In this document: one piece after another, positions 32,657 to 41,820 of the stretch
Numbering within the stretch: position 1 is the first letter of the stretch
How the letters are laid out: every line of letters starts with the position of its first letter
NCBI GenBank assembly: GCA_947646735.1
Contig: CANTFK010000017.1
Location: 434,001 to 498,000 of the forward strand
Source: Peronospora farinosa
Lineage: Eukaryota > Oomycota > Peronosporomycetes > Peronosporales > Peronosporaceae
Direction: 5' to 3'
DNA: 64,000 nt
The notes under the pieces: model-generated
Told to the model about the DNA's origin: nothing
Database searches by the model: none
What the model saw: only the letters and a program-made list of their open reading frames with translations
Program-made: the position numbers and the translations under genes

Positions 32657-33295
32657 TGTAACGGGGTTACACGACGGTGTAGCGTCTTTCCGAGAGTTTA
32701 CGGTTAAACTCTCCTTTGTATTGCATATAATGCATTATTATACTTCTCTTTAGAGAGGTATTAAGTATGAGCGTTTTAATAAGGTATTCGGTAATACCGT
32801 ATCTTATCGATTGGGATTCGATAAATCACTAACGCTATATTAAGTACATCCTACACAGATGTTTAGACGATACGTCATTCAATAGCAAAGTCTGCATATA
32901 ATAATTACTATTATAGTAATTAATCTAGTGTAGTGTACTTAGAGTAGGACTATTCATAAAATCTTAAAGCATAAATAAAATCAATTCTCCTTTTGAGTTT
33001 AAGATCGCAAGTCGTTCTGACTTGCTCTCTTGTGCACTTCGTGCGTTGGTTCTCTGAACCCCTAAGCTTCTAGCTTGTTCTTGCACTCTGTGCGTTGGTT
33101 CTCTGAACCTTAAGCTTATTGCTTGGCTGACTAAAAGTCTCTTTCGTAGTTCCTTAGAACAGGGTGACTTTCAGTCGTTTAATTAGTTCCTCAGAACTAA
33201 GTGGCTTTTAGCCTTACTCTATTTAGTTCTCTAGAACTAAGAGGCTTCCAGCCGAAAGTCTTTCTCTGGCTAAAGAGCTGTGCAGCTTCGCTACA
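32657..33295 (+). repeat. E3 3' LTR (LTR a')
   Basis: 639 bp, preceded by GGTGGGGGAGGG and followed by the TGCCT duplication. It shares TTGGCTGAC and GTGCAGCT with LTR a. Confidence 0.88.
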
Positions 33296-34068
33296 TGCCT
33301 AGTGCTTCCGCACATGTAAATCCTACGGATGTTAGTTGCTGATCTTCAGCTTGAAGCTCACCTTCTTTACTTTCAGCATGGCTGAGGTCCATGGGCTCGG
33401 CCTTATCAAAGGTATTGAGTTTATACCTCTAGGTACCATAGCGAGCCGCTTTGAATAAAAACTTGGCGTTTAATGATATATTCACCGCTTCCTCGAAATC
33501 TTGAGATATGAACAAAAGACTTTCGTCCTGGCGACTCAGTGAAGATTTCTTCCATAAAGATGGTAGCTCTGACCTCTATTGGCAGAGAGCCATTGTGCAT
33601 ATTGCAGCAAATGCAGTTCTTAACTCTTGGACATAGTTCGATTAAATCCTTTTTCCTTGCCGGAAAGTTAAGAAGCGTGATCGCACGCGATAAGCTTGAT
33701 TTGGCGGTGCAAATACACGAGACATCTATTTCTTATCGAATCCTATATTGGGAACGCAGTGTCTACAGACGTATTGGACGTGAGTGCTCCCTCTTGAACC
33801 TGCCACTGAGCTTTGAAACGACCAAGCCCACCCACTGCTGCTCCGATCTGAGCATAGCAACGCTCATAACCATTTCGACTTTCCGAATTCAGAGAAGGAG
33901 GTTTTCCCCTCCCTACCTTCGAAGGTTTTTCGCTTAATACAAACGGTCGAGCCTTTGGCTCTCTATAGGCTACCAAAGGCTAGCGCTTCGGCAAAGCCGA
34001 CGTTACGTGGTCATGAACATACCCAACTAATATTCTTCGCTAACGCATAAAAGCCTTCAGACGTGCAT

Positions 34069-34531
34069 TGTAATGGGGCACCCTCCGACTATACTGATTA
34101 CAGTATAGTCTACTTTCACTGATTACAGTGAAAGCAGGTGCCTCAATTACCTCTCTTACACAAGAGTCAGAGGAAGCTTTACTTCTAAACAAACGCTTAG
34201 AAGTAGAGGAAAAGAAAAACTGTATTTAATATAGTTAACTATCTTAATAAAACTAATCTGTTATAACCTATGTTAACTATATTAAACTACAACTATGTAT
34301 GTTGGCAACTTGCCCTCCACTCATTGCGCGCGTCCATCGGTCATTGGTCAGCGCGTTGGTTGATATGCTGGCCCATATCAACTAATGAGAGGGCATCTCC
34401 AACTTCAAGGAAATCTAGGAACAATATTATAAGAAAAGGTAATATTGTCAAAAATATTATTAGTTATAATAATATTTTTATTGACACTTCATATAAGTGT
34501 CAATATTATGTAACGGGCTCGCCCCGTTACA
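34069..34531 (+). repeat. Solo LTR with target duplication
   Basis: 463 bp, TGTAATGGGGCACCC...CGCCCCGTTACA, flanked by TGCAT at 34064-34068 and 34532-34536. It opens like the E1 LTR but is otherwise different. It contains perfect hairpins at 34087-34110 (10-bp stem), 34113-34134 (9-bp stem) and several more, including a terminal GTAACGGG/CCCGTTAC pair. It sits inside E2 gag and marks an element lost by LTR-LTR recombination. The strand is tentative. Confidence 0.85.
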
Positions 34532-34713
34532 TGCATTGAGCACTTCCGGACTTTGGGACATTATATAATATATTTAATCGGCCCAAGTTAGCGCTGATAA
34601 TTTATCGAGCGCGAGGTGTTGCGCCTCAGAGAGTTAATTACTACTTTTCATTCCCACAAAGAATCAGTTGTTTTTTACAACTCATGTGTGGGAGGACTAC
34701 AAGTGCTACCAAG

Positions 34714-35319
34714 TGCAGCAGAGTTTAACAGCTCTTTAGCCAGTGGAAGACTTTTTAAAGCTAAAAGTCTCTTAGTTCTAACGCTAAGTATATTTACGAC
34801 TAAAGGCCACTTAGTTCTATGGAACTAATGAAACGATTACGAAGTCTACCCGTTCTACGGAACTGGTAAAGACTTCTTCAGTCTTCGAGCTTACGCTCAA
34901 ACGCCTTAACAAGCTTACGGTTCAAAGAACTCAACGTACATGGTGCTCTAGAAACAAGTCGTATAAAGACTTTGCATCTATAACTCAAAATGAGAACTGA
35001 TTTTATATATGCAGTATGATTTTATATTTGACCTACCCTAAATGCCCATACACTAGATCAATTACTATAATAGGTACAATAATATGCAGACTTCTTTATT
35101 GCACAACGTGTCGTTCAAACACTGATATACAGTACTTCATACAGCGATATCGACTATCTAATCCTACTCCGATATGATACGGTAGTATTGATTACCGTAC
35201 CTTGACACTTATACTAAAAACCTCTTTGAAGGGAAGCATCAAAAATACATTCATGCAATATTCATAGAATTACAACCATGACATAATAAACTATCCAACT
35301 GTCGTGTAACCCCGTTACA
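34714..35319 (-). repeat. E2 5' LTR (diverged family A)
   Basis: On the minus strand it starts TGTAACGGGGTTACACGAC at 35319 and ends near GCTGCA at 34714. Sequence identity to LTR a is much reduced, yet hairpins persist, for example TAGTTCTATGGAACTA (34812-34827), GTTCTACGGAAC (34852-34863) and GAGCTTACGCTC (34887-34898). Confidence 0.75.
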
Positions 35320-35690
35320 TAGAGGGCTTGCAATTTCTACATTAATTCCCAACACTTCGAAAAAGTTGGACCACCGACAATTTAGGGTTAGTTCATGCAT
35401 CACTTCATCAGATATCTCCTTGACGTCAATCAGTAAAAAAATAGGACTACTGTGCTCATGTTGAGCCCACGCTTTTCTATTATAGCGAGCTCCAACCACA
35501 TCCCACCTCCATGTATCTTCTGAACACGAGCCTTATTATACTGGCCATGAGGACCACATCCCATCACTACGTAAATACGGTCGAAACTGCAGCACTTCAG
35601 TTTCAAACAAGCAACCGTACCATTCAGCTCAACTCCAATACCAGCATGCAAAAATTCTTTATTTACCCCCACCATAATAATCGTTTCAAC
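35320..35690 (-). pseudogene. Unrecognised protein fragment cut by the E2 LTR
   Basis: On the minus strand a coding-like frame runs FLHAGIGVELNGTVACLKLK through YVVMGCGPHGQYNKARVQKI to GGGM. After one frameshift near 35510 it continues as DVVGARYNRKAWAQHEHSS through FLLIDVKEISDEVMHELTL. It ends at the E2 LTR (35319). The composition and continuity look like a real gene relic. I do not recognise the family, and no start codon is assignable. Confidence 0.4.
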
Positions 35691-35741
35691 AGACCATCAT
35701 TGCGTTTTATTGTGCGAAAGGCAACGGACCCAAGCACGCGG

Positions 35742-37694
35742 CTACCCTCGGGACAAGGAAATACTCTCAAACGACGAATGCCGTTGGACACTTGTAATGT
35801 CGACACCATGGCTGTCGAAAACAGTGCCATCGAGCAAGTCATCATCGGCGTCAAAACGCACCATTCCAAACTCCATCCACTGCATGACCGTCACGTAAGC
35901 AATGATGTTAACTAAACTAATCACGCCTAGCGTCCAGTACATGTACTCAAAGTTGCCGTCGTTGAGGTCGTTTGTGATGTAGCGCTCGAACAGCAGCGTG
36001 AATGTTGACGTCAAATTACTCCCCATGGCAACCATAAACAGATTGATCGCCTGACATGTGCTCTTAAGATACACAGGCACCTCTGTGTAGAACAGCTCGT
36101 AGGCCGTCACGTTAATCAGGCATTCGGCCACAGCAATGAGCACATACATTGGAACTGCATATACCCAGTACGTGTGGTTCATCGGTTGGCTAGAACCTCT
36201 GCTCAGGATGTTATGAAGCACGCCATCTTGGTCCGCGTAAGTGATTGCGCCGCTGTTTCGCCGAATAATCTCAAAGAATCCGGACCAAACCATTGTTAGC
36301 ATTGCAACAATGAGACCCGTCAGCACTTTTCCAAATGCACTCGGTGGTCGCCCGAAAATTTTCCCCCACAACGGATACACAAAGCCGTCCAGCAGAGGAA
36401 TCAGCAAGATAATCGTCAGGGGATCGAAAATACCTAAACTAGCGCCGGGGACCTGATCAGCACTGTAGTCGCTTCTACTGTCGGCACCGATCCGTAAATC
36501 GCATTGCTGAGCAATTGACTGAAAATTGGCATCCAGCTGGTCGTACGCGCACTCCCACATAATCATGAATGACGCGAAAGGCAGCACTCGAATCACCATT
36601 TTTATCTCATCCACCGTTTCATCGTTAAATTTGCCTCCGTTGGAAGCCTTGGACTTGTCCATGTATGCTGTATTCATGCCGTATCGAACCCATGCGTACA
36701 TGCCAAATGCGCAACAGAGAACAACAAGATACGACAGATACTGTCCTACCGACAACCAGTCGGACAAAAAGGATGCCAGCAAATTTAGCGGGAACGCTGA
36801 GCCAAACGCGATCAGTCCGTAGTACAACATCCGTGCCTCGTAGCTAAAAGCACAATTCCCCTTCACAATCGTGCACAGCTTTGTGAGCGCACTATCCTGC
36901 GGTGCAAAATGTACATATCTGGGAGATCCAATGATGAATAAAATGTAGGCAAAGACCATGACTGCTCCACAGATCATGAAACATGCAAAGTAGCCGTATT
37001 CCTGGGTGATGGCCTTCGACCCTGCTACACACAATACCGACAGGTATCCGTACGAAAAAATGGCTCCCAGATTAATGACAATGTAAAAGTAACTAAAGAA
37101 ATGTTCTTTTTGCGTGACTTCGTTAGGGTCGTTGGGATCAAACTGGTCTGCGCCAAACGTAATGACATTGGCCTTAATGGCACCAGTGCCCACTGCCACA
37201 CCAGCAAAGAGACCGATATGACACAACAGATTAGCTACCAAGTGGTTGTCGGGCGCCATAATTTTGGGATGGGCCGAAGCCGTGAGCAAGAAAGCGCCCA
37301 GTGTGTACCAGACCCCAAAGACCCAAAGCGTGCGAAAGCGACCCCACTTCTCGTCGGCAACGTAGCCACCCAACAGTGGCGACAGATAGCAGATGGACGT
37401 CCACGTGCTCTTGAGGGAGTTGGAACCGACCTGCGACCAGCCGAGCTTGCCCATAAAGTTCTTGAGACCCTGATTGATTCCATAATAGCTCACCCGCTCT
37501 GCAAATTCAAGAATAAGGATAAAACTACACACATGAAGGAGGACGTTCTGAACACGACGGTTGCGCTGCTCCCATGGACCTTCAATGAAGTACGACGACG
37601 AGTTGCTGGGCGTACTACCCGTCTCATCCTGAACGGACGAAAGTGGAAATTCACCACGTCCTAATGCCGACTTGGAGTGCGTTGAAGACTGCAT
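35742..37694 (-). CDS. Proton-dependent oligopeptide transporter (POT/PTR family)
   Basis: 650 residues from ATG at 37694, a single exon. Proteins of this major-facilitator family import di/tripeptides (some members nitrate or other small solutes) with protons across the plasma membrane. The first transmembrane segment carries the ExxER proton-coupling motif as EFAER (residues 63-67). Further family signatures are GADQFDPNDPNE followed by FSYFYIVINLGAI, which fits the PTR pattern FYxxxNxG. About twelve hydrophobic helices are visible, with a short Ser/Thr-rich N-terminus and an acidic C-terminal tail. Length and motif order fit the family. The substrate cannot be told from sequence. It is divergent from the tRNase Z gene, 2.3 kb apart, and its stop lies only 50 bp from the truncated fragment next to E2. 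Confidence 0.92.
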   Translation of the reverse strand: MQSSTHSKSALGRGEFPLSSVQDETGSTPSNSSSYFIEGPWEQRNRRVQNVLLHVCSFILILEFAERVSYYGINQGLKNFMGKLGWSQVGSNSLKSTWTSICYLSPLLGGYVADEKWGRFRTLWVFGVWYTLGAFLLTASAHPKIMAPDNHLVANLLCHIGLFAGVAVGTGAIKANVITFGADQFDPNDPNEVTQKEHFFSYFYIVINLGAIFSYGYLSVLCVAGSKAITQEYGYFACFMICGAVMVFAYILFIIGSPRYVHFAPQDSALTKLCTIVKGNCAFSYEARMLYYGLIAFGSAFPLNLLASFLSDWLSVGQYLSYLVVLCCAFGMYAWVRYGMNTAYMDKSKASNGGKFNDETVDEIKMVIRVLPFASFMIMWECAYDQLDANFQSIAQQCDLRIGADSRSDYSADQVPGASLGIFDPLTIILLIPLLDGFVYPLWGKIFGRPPSAFGKVLTGLIVAMLTMVWSGFFEIIRRNSGAITYADQDGVLHNILSRGSSQPMNHTYWVYAVPMYVLIAVAECLINVTAYELFYTEVPVYLKSTCQAINLFMVAMGSNLTSTFTLLFERYITNDLNDGNFEYMYWTLGVISLVNIIAYVTVMQWMEFGMVRFDADDDLLDGTVFDSHGVDITSVQRHSSFESISLSRG

Positions 37695-39996
37695 ACGCGC
37701 CGCGCTTCCGGGCTCCCGGTATTGACAAATGCAGACAAAATGCGGTGATAAGGTGTTGGGAGTAAAGCGGGCTAGGACTTTTACACTTTAAGACTGGGGA
37801 GAAGACGGACAGAAAAGGAGCACATATATAATAACGTTATACAGTTCGAGAGCAGTGTGGGTTGTACGAAAGTAACTCCGCCTGTACACTGTATACGGTT
37901 CTTTCATCACTGTTTCTAAGTGAAAAACCGATAAGTAGATAAAGGTACTATTACATAGACTAGGGTTTGGAGCTTGAGAACAAGCTGGTCTGTTTGCATC
38001 AGATCAGTGTAGAATGGCGTGCGCAGGAATATCGTCGTGGCAGACATGGACTCTTCCTTGCCGATGAAACCGCTGAGATAAACCGTATGACATATCAGTT
38101 GGACGCTACGAGTCCATTTAAGCACGAGTATGCGCACAGTTTACGGGCCCGACCGAGAGGAATTACTGAAATGTTTGACGGAGGAGGAAGGAGAACAAGA
38201 TCGACTTCACTGCTCAAATGCGTACGATTCTGTCACTCTATTCTTTGATTCTTTCTTCGTTTTACAGCAATGCCGCACTATTTTACACCGAGTTCGGACC
38301 CTAAGGGGGGCCATTAAATTACAAAATTTATGGTGTGGCGCATCTGGCCCTCGCGATATAAATTTATTGTACAACCGCACTTCGCTCTGTATCGATGATA
38401 CATTTTAATATGATCCTTGATATTCTAGCAGTGGTTGACGAAACATTCTCGCACCGGTCAAGTCTCTGTGTACAAAGCTACGAGGTGCGACGACGTTATG
38501 CATGCCCGAGATACACTTAAGAAGATGTTGTGACTTCGTGCTCATCTTTCTACCTTCAATGCAACAACCGCTTTGACATTAGAGGGCTGTATAAATAAAA
38601 GATCTGGGCTTCGCTTATTGCACGACCAAGTAGCTTCAGGTGTTACAAATTGTTAAAGTCTTCTGCCGACATTAAATCAAGTTGTTCTGAGGTTCGCTCG
38701 AGTCAGTTTGCAGCGAGCCAGAAGACAGCTTGAATGGTGATCCGTCTTCTAGGAGATATTCCTGTTAGCCTCGCAACCTCCGAGGTTTTTTAACTAAAGA
38801 CAAAATATGCAGTATGCAAGATCCACGGTCTCTATGGACTTTGAGTGAGAATGAAGAGAAGAATGACGCTGGCAGCTTCGATTTGTATTCCGTTCCTGAC
38901 TTCAACATACTCGATATACGCTTCATTACAATTAATCGCTTTTGAGCTCCAAAACGTGTTTGACTATAGAGCGTCTTTTGTCCAATCATCGCGTGGCTCG
39001 CTACTTTATTTTGACACAGACCGTTTCGTTTCGACATCACGTCAAACGTCGTCAGCCTTTGTGTGGTTAGGGGAGTGTGGCGTCCTACCTAACAATTCGC
39101 AATGCGAACCTACAAACATTTTGGGCAAGAACGACCATAAGCAGAGCAAGTGCCACTCTAGTTGTTACATTTATAATTAGAACAGTCGTACCGATTGGTA
39201 TGTACAAATCTCGCGTCCACATCTTGTGGTACACAAGAACGGACTACTTGCACAGTAACCCCAGTATCAGCCGCAAACGCTAATGGCATTTACCGCAGTA
39301 CATGCCGTATCGATGCTTGCGACACTACGCCTACTCGCGCAGTGGACGCACTATCTACTATGTAGGTACTCACTCGTACAAGAGCGACTAAGGCCGTTTT
39401 GGATTATATACATCCTGCCAGTAACATGGAAGTATCTTTGTATGTGGCATTGCGTCAAAATGTAAACGATTCCTATTATAGAAATAATTCTTCTTCGATC
39501 GCAGATACTCGTGTCACATGCAGATGCGTATTAAGATATGCCTCAGTTTATCTACTCTACATCATATTGCCTTATACTATAATTTGTGATTGGCGTAGAG
39601 TAAGATTGGCTTTTGGTGTAGATAGCATCATGTAGCGCGCCACGCAGAAAAAGAAGCAGGTAGTCAACACTCCTTCAACATACATTTCATCTTCTCGCAT
39701 AAGGCTTAATGACATCGCTTCATCGCTCGGCCGTATGTGTTTGCCTATATTCGTATATAAAAGTGCCCAATTCCTATGCCAAGTGGTGGTTTGACGCATG
39801 TAAACTCACCTCCGCAATCGATGAAAATCGTTCACACCTTGTTCCCTTGGTTACTAAAACTCAGCCATGCTGGTTGCAGCGCATCGATTTCCTTGAGAAT
39901 CCAATTGTTTTACTTGTGTATAATCTTACTAAATGGCAGTTGTTAAATAATATATCTTGATTACGCGAATAGTCAAGTGGGTACAAATAATACTTC
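37695..39996. other. Intergenic, no gene supported
   Basis: 2.3 kb between two divergent genes. Only short frames with stops in every context occur. A frame from 38851 begins with a hydrophobic stretch (MKRRMTLAASICIPFL), but it has no effector motif and no coding-like continuation. The promoters of the flanking genes must lie here; no core element is recognised with confidence. Confidence 0.5.
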
Positions 39997-40997
39997 ATGG
40001 CAGCAAAGGTGGTGGAGACTGGTGGCTACACGTTCCACGTACGGTGTGTGGCCGGCATTGAGTCCTGCTGCTACGTAGATACCATCAATGTGGCATTCGA
40101 TCTTGGCTGCCTTATAGACCGTGTGGTCAATATATCGCACGTGTTCATCACACATGGGCACATCGACCACGTCGGAGCGTTTGTGGCGCATGCCGCGCGA
40201 CGAGCACTTAACAAGCAGAAGCCGGCCCAGTATTTTGTACCTGCACACCTTGTTCCTCACTTAAAGATCATTTTCAAGGCCACTGCAGCCATGCAGGGCG
40301 ATGCACCGTTTCCAATTCACATCGTGCCGCTTCGGGCATTCGATGAGGTACATGTCTCACCCAAGTACGTGGTGCGAGCGGTGCCCACGATGCACCGCGT
40401 GCCGAGTTTAGGCTATATTGTGTACGAGAAGAAAAATCGTCTGAAGCCCGAGTATCGGCTATTGCCAGGCCAGGAGATTGCGGCGCTGAAGCGCTCAGGA
40501 CATGTGATCACGATCGTCGAGCTGACGCCGGAGATCGCGTACACGGGTGACACTACCATCGAGGCATTTACGACGGCGGAAGACGACGAGCGGACAATGG
40601 ATTTGCTGCGTGTAAAAGTGCTCATCACAGAGGTGCGGAGACGTACTGTATTCACTTCGAGCCATTGACGCTCCGGTAGACTAAGCTTTTTTTCCTGACA
40701 TTGCTTAGGCAACGTACGCCGACTCCAAAATGACGATACAAGACGCTGTTGACCGCGGCCACATGCACCTCGATCAGGCACGTTTGTGTGCTTTTGCAAT
40801 ACCTACTGGAATCCTTACCTGGATTTTATACTTTCTTTTTTTGTATACAGTTCGCTACCCACGAGCATTTGTTTCAGCAAGTGGGTGCACTTGTTCTCGT
40901 CCACTTCTCCGCTAGGTATAGCGTCGAGGAGCTGATCGAGTGTATGAAGGCTCGCGTACCAATATCTCTTCAGCAGAAAACGATACTTGGGTGCTAG
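39997..40997 (+). CDS. tRNase Z, short form (3' tRNA processing endonuclease)
   Basis: Three exons: 39997-40632, 40709-40777, 40851-40997; 283 residues. The enzyme is a metallo-beta-lactamase-fold zinc endonuclease that removes the 3' trailer of pre-tRNA. The metal-binding HxHxDH motif is THGHIDHVG (H53, H55, D57, H58). The further ligands fit MHRVPSLGYIVYE, YTGDTTIEAF and, in exon 3, HFSARYS. Overall it resembles the roughly 280-residue plant cytosolic tRNase Z. The splices are required: LITE/ATYADSKMTIQDA and HMHLDQ/FATHEH restore the family pattern, while unspliced frames lose the last His motif. Intron 1 is GT-AG (76 nt); intron 2 is GC-AG (73 nt). No mitochondrial presequence is visible. 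Confidence 0.9.
40778..40850 (+). other. GC-AG intron of the tRNase Z gene
   Basis: Donor CAG/GCACGT, acceptor TATACAG/TTC, phase 0, 73 nt. The nearby GT at 40782 would put exon 3 out of frame and lose HFSARY, so the GC donor is preferred. The flanking exon bases match the consensus strongly, as usual for GC donors. Confidence 0.7.
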
Positions 40998-41148
40998 CAA
41001 AATGCGAATGGCAGATATAAGGTATTGCTCGAAAAGGTTTGTGTTGTGACGGCTCATATACCATGATGTATTCTTTCCTACTAGTTTCATGGTAATATAA
41101 ATAATGACACTACAGACAATGGACTCATGGTACGAATATGGATAGAGT

Positions 41149-41820
41149 CTACGAACAGGAGCTCCAAAACTCGGAAAAGTTGCGTAGCGGGATCGGGCGC
41201 GACGCACGCAGCACCAAGATCTCGTCACGCATGAGCATGGGCATCGGAGCGGGCGAGCGGTCAACCACCTCAGCCTCAGCGACTTGCACTATGTCACTAA
41301 AGCGCACGTATTTCTTGGGTTTGATGGCCTTGACGGGTGAGGGCACCTGCGGCTGCTGAGTGGGCATGGCCAGCGCATCGAAGACACGGTTGGCGTCAGC
41401 GTTGGCCTGTTGGCGCACTCTAATGCGACGCTGGCGCGAAATCTTGTCGTTTGCACGCTCGATCTTCTCGAGCACGGTAAGCGCACGCTCCCATTGGTTC
41501 TGCAGACACAGCGCTAGCGCGTGGCGGCGCGAGTTTTGGATGAAAGTGATGGCGTAGCGGATATTGCCGCAGGCTAGCACAAAAGGCGACACGGCTTGGC
41601 GCTGCTGTTGCTGCTGTTGTTGCTGCTGCATCTTGTGGTGCAGAATATGCTGCTGCTGCTGACGTTGGACCAGGACAGCGGCAGCCACGGCACGAGGGGA
41701 GTGCGGCGATGCGTTACAGGCCTGCTTACTAGCCTTGAAAACACGCAAGTCATCGTCGGCGCTGCGCGCGCGTTTAAGCGCGGCGATGGGCGACACGGGT
41801 ACAACGCACGATGAGCTCAT
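41149..41820 (-). CDS. Poly-Q protein of unknown function
   Basis: 223 residues from ATG at 41820. The family is not recognised. Residues about 50-75 are Gln/His-rich, including a run of nine Gln. The middle part (SRRHALALCLQNQWERALTVL) is helical, TPR- or MIT-like in look only. The C-terminal half has KKYVRFSDIVQV, whose KYVRF fits the RVxF docking motif for protein phosphatase 1; this is suggestive only. The gene lies tail to tail with tRNase Z (150 bp between stops). The opposite-strand poly-Leu frame is a shadow of the CAG/CTG run. Confidence 0.65.
   Translation of the reverse strand: MSSSCVVPVSPIAALKRARSADDDLRVFKASKQACNASPHSPRAVAAAVLVQRQQQQHILHHKMQQQQQQQQQRQAVSPFVLACGNIRYAITFIQNSRRHALALCLQNQWERALTVLEKIERANDKISRQRRIRVRQQANADANRVFDALAMPTQQPQVPSPVKAIKPKKYVRFSDIVQVAEAEVVDRSPAPMPMLMRDEILVLRASRPIPLRNFSEFWSSCS

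Larger units (their letters stand above)
14116..33295 (+). mobile_element. Gypsy E3 (family A), composite: split by E4 and with a duplicated 3' part
   Basis: The 5' LTR is 14116-14757 and the last LTR is 32657-33295. The 5-bp duplication TGCCT at 14111-14115 and 33296-33300 marks one insertion into the gag of E2, whose sequence resumes after it. The body is interrupted at 18516/26599 by E4. The part after E4 occurs twice in tandem. Diagnostic bases (TTGGCTGAC, GTGCAGCT) shared by the first and last LTR but not by the E4 LTRs support this pairing. Confidence 0.88.
26599..33295 (+). repeat. Tandem duplication of [pol 3' half - antisense ORF - LTR]
   Basis: Unit 1 is 26599-29947 (3,349 bp) and unit 2 is 29948-33295 (3,348 bp). 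Both start TTAAAGATGATCACTG directly after an LTR end and both end with a full LTR. They share the TAA and TAG lesions. Only one 5' LTR-gag region exists for the two 3' ends, so this is a duplication of a part, not a second insertion. Confidence 0.9.
33296..35319 (-). mobile_element. Gypsy E2 (family A), antisense, gag and 5' LTR part
   Basis: It continues E2 across the E3 insertion: the zinc-knuckle region resumes at 33296, and the Gag body (EGALTSNTSVDTAFP and GRGKPPSLNSESRNGYE) lies at 33743-33976. The solo LTR interrupts it. Gag starts near ATG 34651 (minus strand), which is soon followed by a stop. It is clearly more diverged from E3 and E4 gag than they are from each other, so it is older. 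Confidence 0.82.

Noticed and set aside
38851..39180. Small secreted protein candidate (hydrophobic N-terminus MKRRMTLAASICIP)
   Set aside because: It has no RXLR, LFLAK or Cys pattern, and the rest of the frame looks random; similar frames occur by chance in the surrounding DNA.
41596..41814. Plus-strand poly-Leu frame
   Set aside because: It is the reverse reading of the CAG/CTG repeat inside the minus-strand poly-Q gene.
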